NCBI GenBank assembly: GCA_964036045.1
Contig: OZ038381.1
Span: forward strand, 127,169,708 to 127,233,707
Origin: Eutreptiella sp. 'Long Island Sound 2002'
Lineage: Eukaryota; Euglenozoa; Euglenophyceae; Eutreptiales; Eutreptiaceae
DNA length: 64,000 nucleotides
Reading direction: 5' to 3'
Position 1 is the stretch's first letter, and each line of letters begins with the position of its first letter. Below, in pieces: positions 63,201 through 64,000 of the stretch. Made by a program: the position numbers and the translations under genes. Below the pieces are notes generated by a model. It had not been told where the DNA came from, made no database searches, and saw only the letters and a program-made list of their open reading frames with translations.

Positions 63201-63499
63201 CCTGCCCGCCATCTTGAACTCTCTTTTGGCTGACCCATCCATGTAAACCTATTCCCATCCCTCCCTTTCCACATTATTCCTCAGGGACGGGTGAAATTGA
63301 GGTTGTAGAGTTACAGCGACGTGAGTACCTTGATGACATCAAAGGGATTGAACATCATGGTGGTGATAGCCATGGCCGCACTGGCGCTGGCCATCTCTTG
63401 AGGCAGCGTTGCAGACGAGCGCTGTGGCAGCGCAGTGGACTGCAGGGATAGGGAGGAGGAGGATTGGGCAGGGGGTACATTGACAGTGCTTGCCATCAT
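42110..63499 (-). CDS. Mitochondrial carrier protein (SLC25 family), 8 exons
   Basis: Joining 63499-63329, 61554-61465, 61326-61131, 45598-45509, 44824-44756, 44673-44521, 44108-43988 and 42239-42110 gives one uninterrupted 339-residue protein, with every intron GT-AG and every junction in phase. The three carrier signatures are at the ends of helices 1, 3 and 5: PFDVIKVR (from Pro52), PTDIVKIR (Pro155) and PADLIKTR (Pro266). MAITTMMFNPFDVIK, GTPTDIVKIRFQAE, NTFDALRRI and SYDHSKTLIL resemble uncoupling-protein and dicarboxylate/oxoglutarate carriers. The protein should therefore exchange small anions or protons across the mitochondrial inner membrane; the substrate is not deducible. The N-terminal ~37 residues are a Ser-rich extension. 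Intron 3 is 15.5 kb. Confidence 0.93.
43988..44108 (-). CDS. Carrier gene exon 7
   Basis: LFATTIAAPADLIKTRIMN contains the third signature, followed by the matrix loop to CLAQTI. Acceptor TTACAG/G, donor TCAG/GTGCGC, phase 2. Confidence 0.94.
44521..44673 (-). CDS. Carrier gene exon 6
   Basis: Residues 207-256, LYKGAVPNMVRASLVTAAQV through LILRHNLMEE to CGLIS, helix 4 and the start of helix 5. The intron before it is only 82 bp. Donor TCAG/GTGTGC. Confidence 0.94.
44756..44824 (-). CDS. Carrier gene exon 5
   Basis: 69 bp coding TRPMYMNTFDALRRIHAQSG, the matrix helix between transmembrane helices 3 and 4. Acceptor TTTGCAG/G, donor GCAG/GTCCCG. Confidence 0.92.
45509..45598 (-). CDS. Carrier gene exon 4
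   Basis: Codes TPTDIVKIRFQAEAG to TGLYR, the second signature. Acceptor TTTTGCAG/GG, donor GAG/GTCCTT, phase 1 at both ends. Confidence 0.92.
46228..46528. repeat. Two direct copies of a ~56-bp sequence, 245 bp apart
   Basis: AATACGGTCCCTAC followed by CTGTAGCTTG(A/G)ACAAGG occurs near 46240 and again near 46485. The second copy is followed by a G run at 46538. Confidence 0.6.
46826..47692 (-). CDS. Unassigned frame with Cys cluster (288 aa)
   Basis: The - strand frame contains NTHWVLHLLLV and FLCLVFDPLCNRL early, then a Cys cluster SCFFCDDTVHITCPKCGFYQ. The His-Trp followed by an Asp some 15-20 residues later resembles the spacing in Ulp1-type cysteine peptidases, but the Cys nucleophile context is not clear, so this is only a hint. 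Coding-like sequence on the same strand continues upstream to 48229 with stops. It lies inside intron 3 and is probably a decayed mobile-element gene. Confidence 0.4.
   Translation of the reverse strand: MRNTHWVLHLLLVSPTRTFLCLVFDPLCNRLYIVGASTEELAIVNLIAEQEGIQPRPQKKWDTFLGEFGSVAFAIAPLYSTFLHQNEGVGCHPACLLMLHCLLSRCVVNGSMHLPQDRLWLLREIAEAALHYRDSAHASPTQTTPSWALAPYCPPSRSSCFFCDDTVHITCPKCGFYQCALHASVLCPLEICVALRKWRVQFTATLACIVLAFVLGDRPAVDKPPSIDEVCPKVVIAATVQCKNWAARYPAAPAASPSPSHPQLRLQETWTLNPRTQHHHNMQHTFNA
47861..48229 (-). CDS. Unassigned frame upstream of the Cys-cluster frame
   Basis: 122 codons, with VFGDDILAAVCRAVIDGQGS and DDWERPLDVITPSL, then HAEIVVYYYWLARRALSAN and TAG. Reading on in the same strand gives VVGVAWVVRDSLWNAS before reaching the 288-aa frame, so the two may be one broken gene. 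Its N-terminal ~30 codons lie in the repeat at 48160-48230, so the real start is probably further in. Confidence 0.38.
   Translation of the reverse strand: MPLVIFSPALKHWGPPRRQGYVATRFHFVNMRHVFGDDILAAVCRAVIDGQGSSMAQLQHVESLLCDDWERPLDVITPSLGSQLYKLEAHHLRDVYTESYVTEHAEIVVYYYWLARRALSAN
48160..48307. repeat. ~80-bp tandem repeat interrupted by LINE-B, with left target duplication
   Basis: Two units share GTGGCTACAT, CCGTCT(A/T)GGGGG and AATCACAAGTGG. A third unit follows LINE-B at 56403-56500. The last 17 bp (48291-48307, AAAATCACAAGTGGCCC) are the LINE-B target duplication. Confidence 0.82.
48987..50374 (+). pseudogene. LINE-B ORF1, N-terminal part in two frames
   Basis: Frame one (48987-49913) begins with a Lys/Glu-rich stretch and has a Pro-rich segment (SAPPSPPPPPPVDECQP). 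It continues PFLSHKTVVKQVVNVLREAK and breaks near 49865 at an A run; the second frame then carries on DAWMAYSSRTNVADVELA to TAG at 50374. No domain is recognised with confidence. By position it is the nucleic-acid-binding ORF1 protein. Confidence 0.6.
50375..51299 (+). pseudogene. LINE-B ORF1, C-terminal part, possible RRM-like fold
   Basis: Broken pieces read FHIPMDVMARFYEEQPAL, then LLHSSVKNACIIVTHRPLFR and, from 50691, AKDVVRAVQPPYALVRFSPS followed by KSLSIFGPVENHQLFQQAGT. The last stretch has the alternating hydrophobic pattern and FGPV turn of an RNA-recognition motif; that is inference. Asp/Ser/Pro-rich tail; stop at 51299. Confidence 0.5.
51211..53040 (+). pseudogene. LINE-B endonuclease region, two frames
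   Basis: Frame one (51211-52242) contains the endonuclease start LTYSSLNIGGVDLTPNRL and ALQEFRPSQN, where the Glu is catalytic. It breaks near 52150, and the second frame (51894-53099) continues VRVASFYGPHTMRRKRP, LLRENSLIMGDFNAV, GGTKSYIDRAYGSRAF and later TISDTEHAYEQRTHR. The DHxP terminal motif is degenerate (QDHDPGVI). An A run at 53025-53030 shifts the frame into the reverse transcriptase. Confidence 0.8.
53020..55495 (+). pseudogene. LINE-B reverse transcriptase, RNase H and zinc tail
   Basis: The entry reads KKSPGPDGVPPYLL, the conserved start of LINE reverse transcriptases. RWRPIAMSNSIYRL, FDVDHAFDSPPK, GVKQGCPLSCFL and the active-site YVDD (53672-53683) follow. A TAA at 53777-53779 interrupts the frame without a shift (KVI-stop-SEALPLV). 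RNase H follows with YTDGSKLGDPP, Glu in NSYKAELVGI, Asp in LCLDCQGAI and Asp in YNELSDHYAK. The tail has PCAHCGARHNDSVHGVLAHC, a CX2C-x-H-x-C zinc motif. TGA at 55493-55495. Confidence 0.92.
55496..56402 (+). other. LINE-B 3' untranslated region
   Basis: 0.9 kb from the stop to an A-rich end abutting the target duplication. Short frames on both strands (for example 55620-56270, - strand) have no domain and are taken as non-coding. Confidence 0.7.
56403..56500. repeat. LINE-B right target duplication and third unit of the ~80-bp repeat
   Basis: 56403-56419 equals 48291-48307. The sequence then resumes GGGCCCAGTGGCTACATGGC and CTAGGGGGTCCCCGATGCTT as in the units left of the LINE. Confidence 0.85.
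56540..56760. repeat. Cluster of CTAGGTT...AACCTAG short palindromes
   Basis: At least four copies of (C/A)TAGGTT with TCCGAAACCTAG or TCTGAAACCTAG, separated by A or T runs, around 56548, 56587, 56620 and 56665. It is A/T-rich, unlike its surroundings. Confidence 0.7.
57346..58419 (-). CDS. PHD-finger protein, C-terminal part
   Basis: Open from 58419, but the part in common sense begins near 58375 (DLSISNDAVCGFLNDPIYAE). Helical segments with KWFAHRRSLEFLKSEARLKR and a SAP-like VSNLKRVLMNQGL...KPELVQRVYNYI follow. Next comes a C4HC3-type PHD finger: CAICLSGETSEGNDILLC, YHQQC and SSWFCPEC. The end is Ser/Asp-rich and disordered. PHD fingers read histone tails, so a nuclear chromatin-binding role is expected. 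Stop at 57346. Confidence 0.72.
   Translation of the reverse strand: MQVGKNCPPSFQTCSDLSISNDAVCGFLNDPIYAEDGNFMSPDSVEEERQKKGVPVLKVDPPSVHCKNLYRVTQHPTEKQMEDVAQTALGNVSKVAQIEKWFAHRRSLEFLKSEARLKRRCGQVTPGVLADVERLLRQLRGSLGINGQCTVSNLKRVLMNQGLCSNGPKPELVQRVYNYIQIIREAKGLPVESAEMAHVQDVLENEPDSDGSDIVCAICLSGETSEGNDILLCDGDHSTTVGYHQQCCVPPVACIPDSSWFCPECSSERRDVASELADPNYAPSSHPTTSAPSTCSASSSASESDSNTSSDSSNDTSSSDSDSSDVSSLTSASQSSVAAGGQGGALHLLNFFLCYGM
58373..59335 (-). CDS. PHD-finger protein, N-terminal part with PIP-like repeats
   Basis: 320 codons from ATG 59335 (MKMSSIIPLPFKCFPVPRNA), globular to about residue 150. Two related disordered blocks then carry ATITDFFTPASQSS and IIIKNFFTPSSQSS, each with the I-x-x-F-F core of PCNA-binding boxes but lacking the leading Gln; a third, SLMEQFGALSQS, is degenerate. 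The frame ends at 58373 while the next frame carries on in sense, so a single-base shift near 58375-58420 joins the two parts. Confidence 0.65.
   Translation of the reverse strand: MKMSSIIPLPFKCFPVPRNAYEEFWNSEHGPVFEMFSTTPLNGRNQIVQDRWKLTQRVAKHLVDNRCTSAQFLDSLKTEVMDAQKKADCPRAVKQLVPVDHLLRDCPLVKAKRARVRSLPAPMCDVHWSTQCDILLQQIVEKQATFSSDSPEETHSQETPKTPAKSKRATITDFFTPASQSSSTHSSSVPHTPTSAPRPHIIIKNFFTPSSQSSDQSPTSSHPPTSAPRPCSLMEQFGALSQSPPSQRAPRVPPSAAPTIVPVVGPIAQPTDSILHSMSVLSMHVHSVSTELDITPTGALDRILKVAGGEKLSALIPNML
59492..59502 (-). promoter_or_regulatory. Possible TATA box for the PHD-finger gene
   Basis: CTTATAAAGTG on the - strand, about 160 bp before the ATG at 59335; no other support. Confidence 0.3.
59869..61130. 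other. Distal part of intron 3, no supported gene
   Basis: Frames on both strands (59899-60438 and 60511-61140 on +; 60179-60505 on -) lack domains. The - strand one contains SPEAFNCAKGPLFDMEGARI and looks mildly coding-like, but I cannot support a gene. Confidence 0.35.
61131..61326 (-). CDS. Carrier gene exon 3
   Basis: Residues 88-152 plus one base: GLRGVWTPGLVAST, helix 2 with INGGLRMGLYPTVK, and the start of helix 3 (LLSGALTGALGSFV). Donor TAG/GTGTGC opens the 15.5-kb intron. Confidence 0.93.
61465..61554 (-). CDS. Carrier gene exon 2
   Basis: Residues 58-87, VRLQTQATLN to TIIREE, completing the first signature. Acceptor CCTCAG/G, donor GAG/GTGTGT, both in phase 0. Confidence 0.92.
62104..62334 (-). 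pseudogene. Fragment of an SH3-like (Tudor/KOW-type) domain
   Basis: Within intron 1 of the carrier gene. SLGDRVFYTRSNGVRVPATV followed by GDGLIHLEYYQDALRVVN has the five-strand barrel spacing of KOW/Tudor-like modules, with the GD start and basic loop. Fragments of this kind occur in mobile-element proteins; family assignment is by pattern only. It stops shortly after. Confidence 0.45.
63329..63499 (-). CDS. Carrier gene exon 1
   Basis: Codes for residues 1-57: a Ser/Thr/Pro/Gln-rich leader, then helix 1 ending in PFDVIK. Start ATG at 63499; a second ATG follows immediately at 63496. Donor AAG/GTACTC. Confidence 0.85.
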
Positions 63500-63719
63500 A
63501 ACAGCCTGTGCAGGAAATGGAACAGGCTGCGGTCACTGAGGGGGATTTCAAGCACCTTCAAATACACTGTTTTTTTTTTGCTTCCCTTGGCAGCAAAAAT
63601 TTGCATTCAATATGCTTTGTGGGTTCTTGTCCAAATTCCTTGCAGTTCCTGGGCTTTGGGTTTGTTTTAAGAACCTCAGCATTCGTGAAAAAAATTGAAA
63701 GGATTCTGCTTGGCTGTCA

Positions 63720-64000
63720 GTATGGCAGGTACCACGAACGGGATTGGAACATTACAGCGAGTATGGCCAACACATCCAGCCGCCAGCACCAATCCACACA
63801 CAACAACCTGTACATCAACCCCACCAGAATTACGCCCAGCACACGTACACGTTCCAAACACCAACCCAGGCACACGATGTGCAACAACCCATACACCAAC
63901 CCCAGCAGAAATACGCTCAGTCCACATACCCCTTTCCAACAGTACCACCTCAAGCGCATGACCCGCAGCAACCCGCACAGCAACTTCGGCAGTCCTACGG
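63720..64000 (+). CDS. Pro/Gln-rich exon running off the window
   Basis: A + strand frame without Met, open to the last base, follows an acceptor at 63719 (TGTCAG) or 63728 (GGCAG). It encodes a repetitive Pro/Gln/His/Tyr-rich sequence: HYSEYGQHIQPPAPIHTQQP, then QPHQNYAQHTYTFQTPTQ, QPQQKYAQSTYPFP and PQAHDPQQPAQQLRQSYG. The internal repeat of QP(H/Q)Q(N/K)YAQ(H/S)TY(T/P)F keeps this frame and not the other two, arguing for translation. Low-complexity domains like this occur in RNA-binding and transcription proteins; the identity is unknown. It is transcribed away from the carrier gene, whose start is only ~220 bp to the left. Confidence 0.55.

Noticed and set aside
1-64000. CRISPR arrays, operons and bacterial ribosome-binding sites
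   Set aside because: Spliced genes and LTR/LINE elements show nuclear eukaryotic DNA; the direct repeats present are satellites without unique spacers.
1-64000. tRNA and rRNA genes
   Set aside because: I saw no segment with the characteristic conserved arms on reading through; a covariance-model scan would be needed to be sure.

Overview
The window is eukaryotic nuclear DNA. It contains a spliced host gene, homopolymer- and microsatellite-rich spacers, and nested retrotransposons covering roughly half its length. GC-rich coding DNA, introns with GT-AG ends and a chromodomain Ty3-type element fit a unicellular alga or another protist with a large, repeat-rich genome. I cannot name the species from sequence alone.

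Left (1-14.9 kb): an almost complete Ty3/gypsy chromovirus on the + strand. It has a 2.9-kb 3' LTR, the last 1,027 bp of the 5' LTR, a very long Gag, a Pol in the same frame as Gag behind a TAG codon, and a frameshifted integrase ending in a chromodomain.

15.7-23.9 kb: LINE-A, an 8.2-kb non-LTR retrotransposon on the - strand with a 15-bp target-site duplication. It encodes ORF1, then an AlkB-family Fe(II)/2-oxoglutarate dioxygenase, then endonuclease, reverse transcriptase, RNase H and a Cys-rich tail. The AlkB domain with all its catalytic residues inside a LINE is the most striking feature of the window.

24-30.7 kb: a set of unrecognised, partly spliced and partly broken coding segments bracketed by copies of a 24-bp GC-rich palindrome. 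They are interrupted by a 2.1-kb terminal-inverted-repeat element. The tips of that element nearly coincide with an inferred intron, and it carries its own transposase-like gene.

31-41 kb: mostly non-coding repeats. These are a 1-kb 10-bp minisatellite, a ~185-bp tandem repeat split by a 5'-truncated LINE (LINE-C), a T-rich fold-back repeat and a (CAA)n tract.

42.1-63.5 kb: the one clear host gene, a mitochondrial carrier (SLC25 family, uncoupling-protein/dicarboxylate-carrier type) on the - strand. It reconstructs cleanly as 8 exons and 339 residues. Its third intron is 15.5 kb and holds LINE-B (8.1 kb, + strand, 17-bp target-site duplication) and a 2.7-kb inverted-repeat element coding for a PHD-finger protein. 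At the right edge a Pro/Gln-rich exon on the + strand runs out of the window.
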